Below, in pieces: positions 53,634 through 63,250 of a stretch of 64,000 bases of DNA. Each line of letters opens with the position of its first letter. Position 1 is the first letter of the stretch. This stretch comes from Devosia sediminis (GTDB lineage Bacteria > Pseudomonadota > Alphaproteobacteria > Rhizobiales > Devosiaceae): positions 1 to 64,000 of the forward strand of contig NZ_JAEKMH010000001.1 of assembly GCF_016411825.1 (NCBI RefSeq), given 5' to 3'. Both the position numbers and the translations under genes were made by a program. Under the pieces are notes generated by a model. It made no database searches. It was not told the DNA's origin and was given only the letters and a program-made list of their open reading frames with translations.

Positions 53634-55058
53634 TCAGGCCCGTCCGAACTCGTCCTCGACGCGCACGACGTCATCTTCGCCAAGATAAGAACCGGTCTGC
53701 ACCTCGATCACCTCCAGTTCGATTCGGCCCGGATTGGACAGGCGATGCAGGCAGCCGAGCGGCAGGAAGATCGATTGATTCTCGGTCAGGACGGTCACCG
53801 CTCCATCTAAGGTAACTTCGGCCGTGCCATGCACCACGATCCAGTGCTCGGCCCGATGGTGATGCTTTTGCAGACTGAGTCTTCTGCCGGGTTTGACGAA
53901 GAGGCGCTTCACCTGGAACCGGTCCCCTTTCAGGACCGAGGCATAACCACCCCATGGGCGGTAGGTGGTTTGGTGGGTTTCGGTCAGGGCGGTGGTTTGC
54001 GCCTGGGCGCGCAGCTGGTCGACAATGTCGCCCACCCGCTGCGTCAGCGACAGACGTCCGACATAGACAGCGTCATTTGTGGCGATGACGGTCACGTCCT
54101 CCAGATCGGAAACAGCGACATGGGCGTGGTCGCTGATGACCAGCGAACTGGAGACGCCCGAAAGCGTCACCGGGCCCCGGGCGACATTGCTGGCCCCGTC
54201 ATGCGTGCCGCTTTTCCAGACCGCGTCCCAACTGCCCAGATCCGACCAGGAAAAGTCTACCGCGACTACGGCCGCGCGGTCGGTCTTTTCGAAGATCGCG
54301 TAGTCGACCGATATGGATGGCGCTGCCATAAAGGCGTTTTCGCCGAGGCGAACGAAATCCACATCCTCGCTGGCGCTGGAGACCGCGCCCAGGGCGGCTT
54401 CATGGATGGCTGGTGCCAGCTTTTCGGCTTCGGCGAGGAAACAACCCGCGCCCATCATGAACATGCCGGAATTCCAGAAATATCCGCCGTCGGCGATCAA
54501 TTTTGCTGCCCGGCTGGCCTCCGGCTTTTCAATGAACTGCGTCACCGCCCGCGCAGCGCCGCCAACCTGGGCGTCGGATTTTATATAGCCAAAGCCGGTT
54601 TCGGGGTGGGTAGGCTGAATGCCGAAGGTGACCAACTGCCCCATAGCGGCTGCCAGGATTGCCTCATCCACGGCGCGCCAGTAACTCTCGTCCGCCCTGA
54701 TCTGATGATCGGATGGCAGCACGTGGAGCACGGCATCGTCGCCAAACCGTCGCGCGACATGGACCGCGGCCGCGGCGATGGCAGCCGCAGTATTGCGGGC
54801 GACCGGCTCGAGCAGCACGCTTTCCAGGCGGCAACCAATCTCGGCCGCCTGTTCTCCGGCGACAAAGCGATATTCACTGTTGGTGACGACCACGGGCGGG
54901 GTGTAGCGCGCGTCGTCGACCCGGGCGAGGGTGCTCTGAAACAGGCTCAAGGGGCCCGCGAACGTCAAAAACTGCTTTGGCCGTGAGGCGCGGGACAAGG
55001 GCCATAGCCGCGTGCCCAGCCCTCCGGCAAGAACGACCGGAACCACAGTGGCGCTCAT
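53634..55058 (-). CDS. Mannose-1-phosphate guanylyltransferase/mannose-6-phosphate isomerase
   Basis: Bifunctional enzyme making GDP-mannose. In 474 aa: nucleotidyltransferase domain with VLAGGLGTRLWPLSRASRPKQF and FIEKPEA (about 150-165), and a C-terminal cupin-type phosphomannose isomerase domain with WGGYASVLKG and HHHRAEHWIVVHGTAEVTLDG metal-binding histidines. The ATG at 55058 follows GGGGGGTAG. The gene is separate from the tRNA and marks the end of the polysaccharide locus. Confidence 0.93.
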   Translation of the reverse strand: MSATVVPVVLAGGLGTRLWPLSRASRPKQFLTFAGPLSLFQSTLARVDDARYTPPVVVTNSEYRFVAGEQAAEIGCRLESVLLEPVARNTAAAIAAAAVHVARRFGDDAVLHVLPSDHQIRADESYWRAVDEAILAAAMGQLVTFGIQPTHPETGFGYIKSDAQVGGAARAVTQFIEKPEASRAAKLIADGGYFWNSGMFMMGAGCFLAEAEKLAPAIHEAALGAVSSASEDVDFVRLGENAFMAAPSISVDYAIFEKTDRAAVVAVDFSWSDLGSWDAVWKSGTHDGASNVARGPVTLSGVSSSLVISDHAHVAVSDLEDVTVIATNDAVYVGRLSLTQRVGDIVDQLRAQAQTTALTETHQTTYRPWGGYASVLKGDRFQVKRLFVKPGRRLSLQKHHHRAEHWIVVHGTAEVTLDGAVTVLTENQSIFLPLGCLHRLSNPGRIELEVIEVQTGSYLGEDDVVRVEDEFGRA

Positions 55059-55319
55059 GTGCCAGCTACCCCCCAGTACCCCAGACCCAGAAGTATACAA
55101 TATGCCGTTTACAATGTCGCCGTCGCCGCATGTACCTGCGGGCAAGTCAGTGGCGGTACCTGCGGTCGAAGAGCGGCGCGTTGTCTTGCCGCTCTGATAC
55201 GGAAATTACCGATATCTTGACCGCATTTGGCTGTCCTGCCCATTGGCAGAATTCACATGGACGGGGCCGATGGTTTCTGCTCAATCTGACCGGCGAAGCA
55301 ATACGAGTATGCCAAGCCC

Positions 55320-55889
55320 ATGAATTTCAAGGACACACCGGAGATCGGGCCGGTTATCCAGAGGGAGCGCAAGGCACGCCGCTTGACGCTCGAGCAGCTT
55401 GCCGCGCTCTCGGGCGTCTCCAAATCTATGCTGTCGCAGATCGAACGTCGGCAGGCCAATCCTACTTTCGCCGTTCTGTGGAGTCTGACCCAGGCGCTGC
55501 GGATCGACTTCAGCGATCTGGTTGCGGCGAGCACCGTTCCGCATCATCGCGATCCGATCGAAGTCACCCCGAGGGGGCACACGCCCGAAATCACCAGTCA
55601 GGATGGCCTGTGCAGGCTGCGGATCCTCAGCCCTCCCGGCATGGCCGGGCGATCGGAATGGTATGACATCGAAATCGCCCCCGGCGGCCGCCTTCAGAGT
55701 GCACCCCATGCGCGCGGTGCCGGCGAACATCTGACCGTGCTGGCCGGTCGCCTGGAGATCGCCAGCGCGGGTGCCAGCCGCAGCGTCGCTGAAGGCGAGA
55801 CGGCCCGATATCGCGCCGATGTGGAGCATGAAATATCCAACACCTCTAGGTCAGCGGCGCGAGCGCTGCTGGTTCTGCTCTACGAATAG
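55320..55889 (+). CDS. XRE-family regulator with cupin domain
   Basis: A 189-aa protein: XRE helix-turn-helix at about residues 10-65 (RRLTLEQLAALSGVSKSMLSQIERRQANPT) and a cupin-2 sensing domain at about 105-188 (APGGRLQSAPHARGAGEHLTVLAGRLEI). Regulators of this kind often act on neighbouring amino-acid catabolic genes. Here kbl-tdh follow after 81 nt in the same direction, with an inverted repeat before kbl as candidate operator. Confidence 0.85.
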   Translation: MNFKDTPEIGPVIQRERKARRLTLEQLAALSGVSKSMLSQIERRQANPTFAVLWSLTQALRIDFSDLVAASTVPHHRDPIEVTPRGHTPEITSQDGLCRLRILSPPGMAGRSEWYDIEIAPGGRLQSAPHARGAGEHLTVLAGRLEIASAGASRSVAEGETARYRADVEHEISNTSRSAARALLVLLYE

Positions 55890-55942
55890 GTCAAGCATCA
55901 GCAATTCCACTGTTCGTTGACTGCAATTCCGATATGATGGAT

Positions 55943-55960
55943 ATTCCACTGAATTGGAAT
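55943..55960. promoter_or_regulatory. Candidate operator of kbl-tdh
   Basis: Inverted repeat ATTCCA-N6-TGGAAT directly before the kbl ribosome-binding site. A TTGACT-like -35 and a GATATT -10 (17-nt spacing) lie at about 55916-55944, so the repeat falls just after the promoter. It could be bound by the XRE-cupin regulator upstream. Confidence 0.4.
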
Positions 55961-55970
55961 GGAGGATGCG

Positions 55971-57170
55971 ATGGATTCCGGATTTTCCGCGCACGCAAGA
56001 ACCTTGCTTGATGCGATCGAGGCGGATGGCCTGAGCAAGCGCGAGCAAGTGCTTCAAGGACCGCAAGGCGGCGTCGTCGCACTCTCGGGCCGAGACGCCG
56101 GCACTGTCGTCAACCTGTGCGCCAATAACTATCTCGGCCTCGCCAATCATCCCGACATCGTTGCCGCCGCACAGCAGGCGCTGGCGCGGGACGGCTTCGG
56201 CATGGCGTCAGTGCGCTTCATTTGCGGCACGCATAGTTTGCACCGGCAACTGGAACAGGCCATTGCCGGCTTCTTGGGCAAGGCCGACGCAATTCTCTTC
56301 GGCTCGTGCTTCGACGCCAATGGGGGGCTGTTTGAGACGATCCTGACCGATCAGGACGCGGTGATTTCCGATGCCCTCAACCACGCCTCGATCATCGATG
56401 GAGTCCGCCTCTCCAAGGCGCAGCGCTATCGCTATACCAATGGCGACATGGATGAGCTGGAGGCCCGGCTCAAGGCCGCCACCGACTCCGGACTGCGTTT
56501 CAAGCTGATCGTCACCGATGGCGTGTTTTCCATGGATGGGCATGTCGCCAAGCTCCCGGAAATCTGCGCCCTGGCCGAGCGCTACGGCGCCATGGTGATG
56601 ATCGACGATTGCCACGCCACTGGCCATCTCGGCGCGGGTGGTCGCGGCACGCCTGAACTCACCGGCGTCGGCGATCGGATCGACATCATATCGGGCACCC
56701 TGGGCAAGACGCTGGGCGGCGCCATGGGCGGCTTCATCGCTGCCAGCCAGCCGATCATCGACCTGCTGCGCCAGCGCGCGCGGCCCTATCTCTTTTCCAA
56801 TGTCTTGCCCCCGGCCATGGCGGCCGGTGCGCTGAAGGCCATTGAGCTCGCGGCAGCTGCAGATGACCGGCGCGCGCTGCTCCTCCAGCATGTCCAGCAT
56901 TTCCGCGCGGCGATGAGCAGCGCCGGCTTCGAGCTGGTACCCGGCAATACGCCGATCATCCCAGTCATGGTGCATGATGCGGGCAAGGCGCAGGCCCTGG
57001 CGGCCGAGGTTGTCAGGCGCGGTGTGCTGGTCTCGGCGTTTTCCTTCCCGGTCGTGCCCAAGGGGCAAGCGCGCATTCGCACGCAGATGTCTGCCGCGCT
57101 GACCCCTGCCGATGTCGACACGGCGATCAGTGCCTTTGTCGACGCCGGCAAGGCCCTTGCCCTGATCTGA
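55971..57170 (+). CDS. kbl: 2-Amino-3-ketobutyrate CoA ligase (glycine C-acetyltransferase)
   Basis: Cleaves 2-amino-3-ketobutyrate with CoA to glycine and acetyl-CoA. A 399-aa PLP enzyme of the alpha-oxoamine synthase family: [36 protein letters not shown] and the PLP Lys in [11 protein letters not shown]. The ATG at 55971 is preferred: GGAGG lies 6 nt upstream, and an earlier ATG (55959) overlaps that site. Operon with tdh, 13 nt apart. Confidence 0.93.
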   Translation: MDSGFSAHARTLLDAIEADGLSKREQVLQGPQGGVVALSGRDAGTVVNLCANNYLGLANHPDIVAAAQQALARDGFGMASVRFICGTHSLHRQLEQAIAGFLGKADAILFGSCFDANGGLFETILTDQDAVISDALNHASIIDGVRLSKAQRYRYTNGDMDELEARLKAATDSGLRFKLIVTDGVFSMDGHVAKLPEICALAERYGAMVMIDDCHATGHLGAGGRGTPELTGVGDRIDIISGTLGKTLGGAMGGFIAASQPIIDLLRQRARPYLFSNVLPPAMAAGALKAIELAAAADDRRALLLQHVQHFRAAMSSAGFELVPGNTPIIPVMVHDAGKAQALAAEVVRRGVLVSAFSFPVVPKGQARIRTQMSAALTPADVDTAISAFVDAGKALALI

Positions 57171-57183
57171 TTGGAGACCCCGG

Positions 57184-58221
57184 ATGAAAGCCTTGGTCAA
57201 AGCCGAAGCGCGGCCTGGTCTGTGGATGCAGGACGTTCCGGTGCCCGAAATCGGCCCGGACGATGTGCTGATCAAGGTCAGCAGGACCGGCATATGCGGC
57301 ACCGATCTGCACATCTTCAAGTGGGATGAGTGGGCGCAGGGCGCGGTGCCGGTGCCGATCACCACGGGCCACGAATATTGCGGCACCATTGCCGAATTGG
57401 GCGCCAATGTCAGGGGGCTCAAGCCGGGACAGCGGGTGTCCGGCGAAGGCCATGTCATCGGCATGAAGAGCCGCGCCGCGCGCGCTGGCAAATTCCACCT
57501 CGATCCCGATACCAAGGGCGTGGGGGTCAACCTGCCGGGCGCCTTTGCCGAATATGTGCGCATTCCCGCCTTCAACGTCATCCCGCTGCCCGACACGATC
57601 GATGACGAGATCGGCGCCATCCTCGATCCGCTCGGCAATGCCGTCCACACGGCGCTCAGTTACGATCTTGTCGGCGAGGATGTGCTGATCACCGGCGCCG
57701 GACCGATCGGCATCATGGCGGCGGCCGTGGCCCGTCATATCGGAGCCCGCCATGTGGTCATCACCGACGTCAATGCCGACCGTCTGGCGCTGGCTCAGAA
57801 AGTGGCGGACATCACCACTGTCGATGTTTCGCGCGAGAGCCTCCGCGACACGAGCCGCCTTCGCATGCAGGAAGGCTTCGATGTCGGCCTCGAAATGAGC
57901 GGCGCCCCGGTGGCGCTCGAACAGATGATTGATCACATGGTCATGGGCGGCAAGATTGCCGTGCTCGGCCTGCCGTCAAAGCCATTCAATTTCGATCTCG
58001 CCAAGCTGGTGCTGCGCATGATCACGCTCAAGGGCATCTATGGGCGCGAGATGTTCGAGACCTGGCACAAGATGATGGCTATGCTCGAAAGCGGGCTGGA
58101 CGTGCGCCCGGTCATCACCGACCGCTTTGCCGCCGCCGATTTCGAACAGGGTTTTGCGCGGGCCCTTGGCGGCGGAGCCGGCAAGGTCGTGCTGGACTGG
58201 TCCGGCGTGAAGGCGCGCTAG
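57184..58221 (+). CDS. tdh: L-Threonine 3-dehydrogenase without structural-zinc cysteines
   Basis: Oxidises threonine to 2-amino-3-ketobutyrate with NAD+. The 345-aa MDR enzyme has the catalytic zinc ligands Cys38 (GICGTD), His63-Glu64 (GHEY) and a Rossmann motif [12 protein letters not shown]. The usual four-cysteine structural zinc lobe (Cys93, 96, 99 and 107 in E. coli) is replaced by a cysteine-free segment of the same length (residues 91-110, [18 protein letters not shown]). The catalytic core is intact. Functional partner of kbl. Confidence 0.9.
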   Translation: MKALVKAEARPGLWMQDVPVPEIGPDDVLIKVSRTGICGTDLHIFKWDEWAQGAVPVPITTGHEYCGTIAELGANVRGLKPGQRVSGEGHVIGMKSRAARAGKFHLDPDTKGVGVNLPGAFAEYVRIPAFNVIPLPDTIDDEIGAILDPLGNAVHTALSYDLVGEDVLITGAGPIGIMAAAVARHIGARHVVITDVNADRLALAQKVADITTVDVSRESLRDTSRLRMQEGFDVGLEMSGAPVALEQMIDHMVMGGKIAVLGLPSKPFNFDLAKLVLRMITLKGIYGREMFETWHKMMAMLESGLDVRPVITDRFAAADFEQGFARALGGGAGKVVLDWSGVKAR

Positions 58222-58312
58222 GGCTCCGTCGCGGCATCCACCGAGGCGGGCGCCCCGGGCAACACTTCGGCCTGCGCAAGAGCGGCAGGGCAGGCGCCGG
58301 GCATGGGGGCGA

Positions 58313-58672
58313 TCATGGCGCCCGATTTCCCATCTGTCGGAGCTCGGTCGCGCCGCGCATGGCGTGTTCGGCAATGTCCTCGAACAGGTGCGCGAATTCC
58401 GCAAAGACTCCGCGATCGGTCTCCTGCCAACTGATGTCCTCGAGCTCGGTCAGGAGGTCGACCAGGGCGGCGATGGCGGCGCGGTGATGGCGCGAGGAGA
58501 GCAGGTGACGGCGCGTTTCGCGCTGTTGTTCCATCTCGACGAAGCGCCCGAGCGCATCGTTGACCCGCTGCCGGCAATCGCAATCGAGGGCAACCGTACC
58601 GATGATCGACCGGATGCGCTCCACCAGGATGTCGGGGTTGGACGTGTCGCGCATGGGCAAGTGCCGGTTCAT
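58313..58672 (-). CDS. Hypothetical protein co-translated with ubiV
   Basis: A 119-aa, mostly helical, cytoplasmic protein I do not recognise. It has a CDCRQ motif (two Cys at about residues 31-33), a His-rich turn (SSRHHRAAI) and an acidic C-terminal half. Its ATG overlaps the ubiV stop (ATGA), which argues that it is a real gene and part of the anaerobic ubiquinone operon. A role as partner of the UbiUV complex is speculation. Confidence 0.6.
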   Translation of the reverse strand: MNRHLPMRDTSNPDILVERIRSIIGTVALDCDCRQRVNDALGRFVEMEQQRETRRHLLSSRHHRAAIAALVDLLTELEDISWQETDRGVFAEFAHLFEDIAEHAMRGATELRQMGNRAP

Positions 58673-59574
58673 GCCGCTACCCAGTCCATGCCGGCTACGC
58701 CATGGAGGAACCCGTTGGCAAAAGGCGCTGCCGGATAGATTGCCTTGAGCCTGGTGGTTCCCTCGTCGGGATTCATGCGCCCATCGCGGACATCGGCATA
58801 GATTGCGGCCACCGCAACCATGTCGCAGTCCTGCGGCGAGAGGCGCAGGTGGGTGACACCCATGTCTGCCAGTGGCGGCAGGTCGTTGAGCAGCACCTGG
58901 CAGTGGCGCGACATGGTCTGGACGCCGTTGACGGTGAGGAAAGGCTGGCCGTCGAGCGTGTCGACATCGAGGCCGTCGGGTTCATCGCCGCAGACGAACT
59001 GGCAATTGTCCTTGGTATGGCCCTTGGCTCGCGCATGGGCGCAGCGGGCGGAAATGGCGAGCGGCAGGCGGCCAAAGGCGATGATCTCGTAGTCGATGTC
59101 GGGCGCCCCGGCGACGATCGAGGCGATGGAGCTCGCCGGCAGTTCCGGCCCGAGACAAATGCGGGTGGCCCCGCGTCTCGCCAGCAACTTTGCCGTGGCG
59201 CCATTGTAGACATTGACGAAGGGGCCGACGAGATGCGGTTTGCCGGCAAGCAGGCGGAGCGCCGAAAGGTCATTGGCCTCCGCCAGCGGAGCCTCGGCGG
59301 CAAGGCGTCGCGTTTGCGCCACTTCGCGGTCGAGCGTCACGAGGGCGAGCGAAGCAAGGGCCACGGACTTGCCCGAGGCGGTGAGCCGCTCGACGACCTG
59401 GGGCAGAAAGGGCCGGGTGAAGTGGTCTCGCTTGGAACAGACCACCTCACCCAGCGTCACCGCATCGACATGCCCCGACTCAGCGATGCGGTAATAGAAG
59501 TCGCGCCATTTTTCGCCGGACCACAGATAGGGGATCGGGCCAATGGTAATCTTGAGGGCGGATAGGTCGGCCAT
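58669..59574 (-). CDS. ubiV: O2-independent ubiquinone hydroxylation protein UbiV
   Basis: With UbiU it hydroxylates ubiquinone precursors without O2, using a 4Fe-4S cluster. The 301-aa peptidase-U32-family protein shows the cluster cysteines: one in EVVCSKR, three in ARCAHARAKGHTKDNCQFVCG. The ATG at 59574 follows the ubiU stop with a one-base spacing pattern (TGACG ATG); a start 4 codons earlier is less likely. Confidence 0.92.
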   Translation of the reverse strand: MADLSALKITIGPIPYLWSGEKWRDFYYRIAESGHVDAVTLGEVVCSKRDHFTRPFLPQVVERLTASGKSVALASLALVTLDREVAQTRRLAAEAPLAEANDLSALRLLAGKPHLVGPFVNVYNGATAKLLARRGATRICLGPELPASSIASIVAGAPDIDYEIIAFGRLPLAISARCAHARAKGHTKDNCQFVCGDEPDGLDVDTLDGQPFLTVNGVQTMSRHCQVLLNDLPPLADMGVTHLRLSPQDCDMVAVAAIYADVRDGRMNPDEGTTRLKAIYPAAPFANGFLHGVAGMDWVAA

Positions 59575-59576
59575 CG

Positions 59577-60554
59577 TCACCGCCACTTCTTGTCGTAGGC
59601 GCCAGACGTGGTGCGCTGGCCCTCGCTCAGCCGGTGCAGGTGCGCCAGCTTCTGGGGCCGTTCATCTTTGGGTGCCAGGAGGGCAGCCCGTAAACTGGAG
59701 ACGACCTGCGCGACATAAGCCTTGCCGCGCTGCCGGCCCTCGATCTTGAGGGCGGTCACGCCCGCGGCCCGCAGCGCATCCAGGTGTTCCATGACGTCAA
59801 GACTGACAGGATCTTCAAAGGCATAGCCGTCGTCGTCGGCAATGTGGAAGCGGCCTTTGCAGAGCGTCGGATAGCCCGCGGGTTCACCTTCACCGAAGCG
59901 ATTGATGGTGAAGCCGCCGAGTTCCGAGACCATGTCCGGCCCATCCTCGCGATACCGCACATGGCTCGCCGGCGAACAAACTCCCTGCATATTCGGTGAC
60001 TTACCCGTTACATAGGAGGAAAGCGAACACCGCCCCTCGGCCATCACGCAGAGGCCGCCAAAGGCAAAGACCTCCAGCTCGCAATCGACCTGGCGCGCAA
60101 TGTTGGCGATTTCCGCCACGGTCAGCACGCGCGGCAGCACTAACCGCTTGGCACCAAAACTCTCGACCAGAAGACTCACCGCATCGACATTGGAGGCCGA
60201 GGCCTGCACCGAGACATGCAGGCGCTGTTCGGGATATCTGTCGGCGACATAGTCCATCAGCGCCATGTCGGCCAGGATCACCGCATCGGCGCCGGCCGCC
60301 ACGGCGTCGTCGGTGGCGCGGTACCAGGTGTCTTCGCTGCCGGCGCGCATGAAGGTGTTGAGCGCGACATAGGTCTGGACGCCCCTCGAATGCGCATGCG
60401 CAACAGCCTCGCGCAGTTCGTCCCGCGTGAAATTGAGGCCGGGGAAGTTGCGGGCATTGGTCTCGTCACGAAAGCCGCAGTAGACCGCATCGGCGCCGGC
60501 CTCGACGGCTTCGCGATAGGCGGCGGGGGTGCCAGCGGGGCAGATCAGCTCCAT
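59577..60554 (-). CDS. ubiU: O2-independent ubiquinone hydroxylation protein UbiU
   Basis: A 325-aa U32-family protein with the barrel start MELICPAGTPAAYREAVEAGADAVYCGFRDETNARNF and the Fe-S cysteine cluster GGLCVMAEGRCSLSSY...GVCSPASHV. It forms a heterodimer with UbiV. It starts 4 nt after the ubiT stop, in one operon. Confidence 0.93.
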   Translation of the reverse strand: MELICPAGTPAAYREAVEAGADAVYCGFRDETNARNFPGLNFTRDELREAVAHAHSRGVQTYVALNTFMRAGSEDTWYRATDDAVAAGADAVILADMALMDYVADRYPEQRLHVSVQASASNVDAVSLLVESFGAKRLVLPRVLTVAEIANIARQVDCELEVFAFGGLCVMAEGRCSLSSYVTGKSPNMQGVCSPASHVRYREDGPDMVSELGGFTINRFGEGEPAGYPTLCKGRFHIADDDGYAFEDPVSLDVMEHLDALRAAGVTALKIEGRQRGKAYVAQVVSSLRAALLAPKDERPQKLAHLHRLSEGQRTTSGAYDKKWR

Positions 60555-60557
60555 GGA

Positions 60558-61082
60558 CTAAACCAGTCCAGCAAGGGCGCGCTGCCGCACCAGCTCGGCA
60601 AGCTGCCGGAATGGGCCGGCCAAGGGACCGGCCATCCCAGCAAGGTCAGCCGGCAGGTCGAAGCTGCAATCGTCCAGGGCGTTGCGCAGGGCCAGCATGG
60701 CCTCCATGTCGCCCGACACAGCCAGGCTGCGCGAAAAGAACACGGCATCGCCATCGATGCGGCCTTCGAGCAATGCCAGCAAGGTCAGCATGGGGCCGGT
60801 GACGCCAGCATCGCAGCGCGGCGCTCTGGACTTGCGGGAAACGCGGATGGACCGGCTTACGGGATGGACGATGAAAGCGAGGTCGAGATCGCTCGGGGTG
60901 AAGCAGAAGCGCTTGTCCGCTTCGTGGCCAAGCCTGTCGAACAGGTCAGGGTGCTGCTGCAGCGCCCGGTTGAAGACCTGGGAAATGACGCGCTGCACCA
61001 AGGCGAGGGGCAAGCGGTCGATAACCAGGGTGAGCGGGCGCGGCAGCAGCATCTGGCGGCTCCTGTTGAGTGGACGCGACAT
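60558..61082 (-). CDS. ubiT: SCP2-domain ubiquinone lipid carrier UbiT
   Basis: A 174-aa SCP2 sterol-carrier-like protein that binds ubiquinone intermediates for the O2-independent pathway: LTLVIDRLPLALVQRVISQVFN, then RCDAGVTGPMLTLLALLEGRIDGDAVFFSRSLAVSGDMEAML. The ATG at 61082 gives the normal length; a much longer ORF upstream is antisense to ubiD and is rejected. First gene of the ubiT-ubiU-ubiV operon. Confidence 0.88.
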   Translation of the reverse strand: MSRPLNRSRQMLLPRPLTLVIDRLPLALVQRVISQVFNRALQQHPDLFDRLGHEADKRFCFTPSDLDLAFIVHPVSRSIRVSRKSRAPRCDAGVTGPMLTLLALLEGRIDGDAVFFSRSLAVSGDMEAMLALRNALDDCSFDLPADLAGMAGPLAGPFRQLAELVRQRALAGLV

Positions 61083-61112
61083 CAGCCTTAGCGGGCGGCG
61101 GGCATCGCAACA

Positions 61113-61126
61113 TTGATGCAGCGCAA
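61113..61126. promoter_or_regulatory. FNR/DNR-like anaerobic operator
   Basis: TTGATGCAGCGCAA lies midway between divergent ubiT and ubiD. It keeps the TTG-N8-CAA core and one perfect half-site (TTGAT) of the FNR family consensus TTGAT-N4-ATCAA; the other half is TTGCG. Regulation of both arms by oxygen or nitric oxide fits the gene content. Confidence 0.55.
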
Positions 61127-61160
61127 GGAAAGCCGCGTATCGCTCCCGTAGGGCTAGGCC

Positions 61161-62672
61161 ATGACCCAGCCCCTGCTTCCAAAACCCAGGCATCCCATTG
61201 CATCCAGCCTCGGCGACTTCGTCCGGCTGCTGGAGGCACGGAACCTCATCCGGCGCATCGACCGGCCGATCAGCATGGTGCACGAAGTCACCGAAATTCA
61301 CCGCCGGGTGCTCGAAGCCGAGGGTCCGGCGCTGCTGTTGGAACAGCCGGTCATGGCCGATGGCGCACTGTCCCCGATGCCGGTGCTGGTCAACCTCTTC
61401 GGCACCAGCGAGCGGATTGCCCTGGGCATGGGGCTGGACGTTGCGGACCTTCCCGCACTCGGCGAAGGACTGGCACAGTTGCGCGCGCCCAAGCCCCCTC
61501 GGGACCTGCGCAGTGCCTGGGCTCAGCGCGACATGCTGCGCGCCGCGCTGAGCCTGCGCACCAGGCCGATCATGCGGCCGGCCTGCCAGCAAGTTGTCCT
61601 GCGGGGGGAGGATGTCGATCTCACACGCCTCCCCATCCAGACCTGCTGGCCGGGCGAGCCGGCGCCGCTCATCACCTGGCCGTTGGTGATCACGCGGGCG
61701 CCCGACGATCCAGGCGATATCAATGTCGGGGTCTATCGGATGCAGGTCCTGGGCAAGTACAGGGCGATCGTGCGCTGGCTGCCGAGCAGGGGCGGGGCGA
61801 GGCACCATCGTCTCTGGCGTGACAAGGGGCAGGACATGCCGATTGCCATCGCCATCGGCGCCGATCCGGCAACGCTCTTGGCTGCGGTCATGCCGCTGCC
61901 CGACGGGCTCAACGAGATGGCGTTTGCCGGTGTGCTGCGACGGCGGCAAAGCGGGGTGGCGCGCGCCGTGAGTGTCGGCCTGCCTGTGCCGGCCGAGGCG
62001 GAAATCGTGCTCGAAGGCATGGTTAGCGCCGCCGAGACCGCTGCCGAAGGTCCTTATGGCGACCATACCGGCTATTACAATTCGGTCGAACCATTCCCTG
62101 TGGTGAGGCTCCAGGCCATCACCATGCGGCACCAAGCCGTCTACCTCTCTACCTATACCGGCCGACCACCCGACGAGCCGTCGCGGCTGGGCGAGGCCAT
62201 GACCCCGCTCTTCGTACCGCTGGCCCGCCAGCAGTTTCCCGAGATCGTGGACCTGTGGTTGCCGCCGGAGGCGTGCTCCTATCGCGCCATGGTCATGTCC
62301 ATCGACAAGCGCTATCCGGGCCAGGCGCGGCGGGTGATGATGGGCCTCTGGTCCATGCTCCCGCAGTTCTCCATGACCAAGCTGATCATCGCGGTGGATC
62401 CCGATATCGATGTGCGCCAATGGGGCGATGTCATGTGGGCCGTTTCCACGCGTTTCGACGCCATGCGCGACCTGGTGATGATCCCCGATACGCCCATCGA
62501 CTATCTCGATTTTGCGTCGCCAAAGCCTGGCCTTGGTGGAAAGCTGGGGCTGGACGCGACCAACAAGATCGGGGCCGAAACCGGCCGGGAATGGGGCCGG
62601 CCGCTGCTTATGTCCGAGGAGGTCAAGGAGCGGGTGGATGATCTGTGGCAGGAACTGGGATTAGCGCGATGA
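61161..62672 (+). CDS. ubiD: UbiD-family decarboxylase
   Basis: A 503-aa prenylated-FMN-dependent decarboxylase, here presumably acting on 3-polyprenyl-4-hydroxybenzoate. Family blocks: IDRPISMVHEVTEIHRR, INVGVYRMQVLGK with the prFMN-binding Arg region, PVPAEAEIVLEGMV and the hallmark EGPYGDHTGYY carrying the catalytic Glu. It overlaps ubiX by 4 nt. Divergent from ubiT. Confidence 0.9.
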   Translation: MTQPLLPKPRHPIASSLGDFVRLLEARNLIRRIDRPISMVHEVTEIHRRVLEAEGPALLLEQPVMADGALSPMPVLVNLFGTSERIALGMGLDVADLPALGEGLAQLRAPKPPRDLRSAWAQRDMLRAALSLRTRPIMRPACQQVVLRGEDVDLTRLPIQTCWPGEPAPLITWPLVITRAPDDPGDINVGVYRMQVLGKYRAIVRWLPSRGGARHHRLWRDKGQDMPIAIAIGADPATLLAAVMPLPDGLNEMAFAGVLRRRQSGVARAVSVGLPVPAEAEIVLEGMVSAAETAAEGPYGDHTGYYNSVEPFPVVRLQAITMRHQAVYLSTYTGRPPDEPSRLGEAMTPLFVPLARQQFPEIVDLWLPPEACSYRAMVMSIDKRYPGQARRVMMGLWSMLPQFSMTKLIIAVDPDIDVRQWGDVMWAVSTRFDAMRDLVMIPDTPIDYLDFASPKPGLGGKLGLDATNKIGAETGREWGRPLLMSEEVKERVDDLWQELGLAR

Positions 62673-63250
62673 GCGGGACCTTGCAGGTGGTGCTCGCCCT
62701 CACGGGGGCTTCGGGAGCCGCCTTGGGACTGCGCATTGCCGAGCGTCTTGCGAGCCGTGGCGATGTGGCGACACACCTTGTTGTCTCGGATGCAGCGCAC
62801 CGGACCTTGCGTTATGAAGTCGGTGACGACGCCCCTGATCGCCTACGAGCTGTGGTCCGGCAGGTGCACGAGGCGAGCGATATCGGTGCGACCATTGCCA
62901 GCGGCTCGTTCCGTACCGCGGGCATGATCGTCGCGCCCTGTTCGATGCGGACGCTGGCGGCCATTGCGACCGGTATCTCGGACACACTCGTGTCGCGGGC
63001 TGCCGACGTGCATCTCAAGGAACGCCGTCGGCTGGTGCTGCTGGCGCGGGAAACGCCGCTGCATCTTGGACATTTGCGGAATATGTCGGCCGTGACCGAA
63101 ATGGGAGCGATCGTGATGCCGCCGGTGCCGGCCTTCTATCACCGGCCGCAGACGGTGGGCGATATCGTCGACCACCTGGCTGCCCGGGCCATCGACCTAC
63201 TGGCACTGCCGGGCGAGCCGGAAGCGCTGGCCTGGGCGGGTGACGATTAG
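62669..63250 (+). CDS. ubiX: UbiX flavin prenyltransferase
   Basis: Makes the prenylated FMN cofactor for UbiD. A 193-aa flavoprotein with LALTGASGAALGLRIAERL, APCSMRTLAAIATGISDTL and RRRLVLLARETPLHLGHLRNM. The ATG at 62669 overlaps the ubiD stop (ATGA). The 3' end overlaps the convergent NnrU-like gene by 4 nt. Confidence 0.93.
   Translation: MSGTLQVVLALTGASGAALGLRIAERLASRGDVATHLVVSDAAHRTLRYEVGDDAPDRLRAVVRQVHEASDIGATIASGSFRTAGMIVAPCSMRTLAAIATGISDTLVSRAADVHLKERRRLVLLARETPLHLGHLRNMSAVTEMGAIVMPPVPAFYHRPQTVGDIVDHLAARAIDLLALPGEPEALAWAGDD

Noticed and set aside
61083-62420. Long N-terminal extension of the ubiT frame
   Set aside because: The extension is antisense to ubiD. UbiT proteins have the length obtained from the ATG at 61082.
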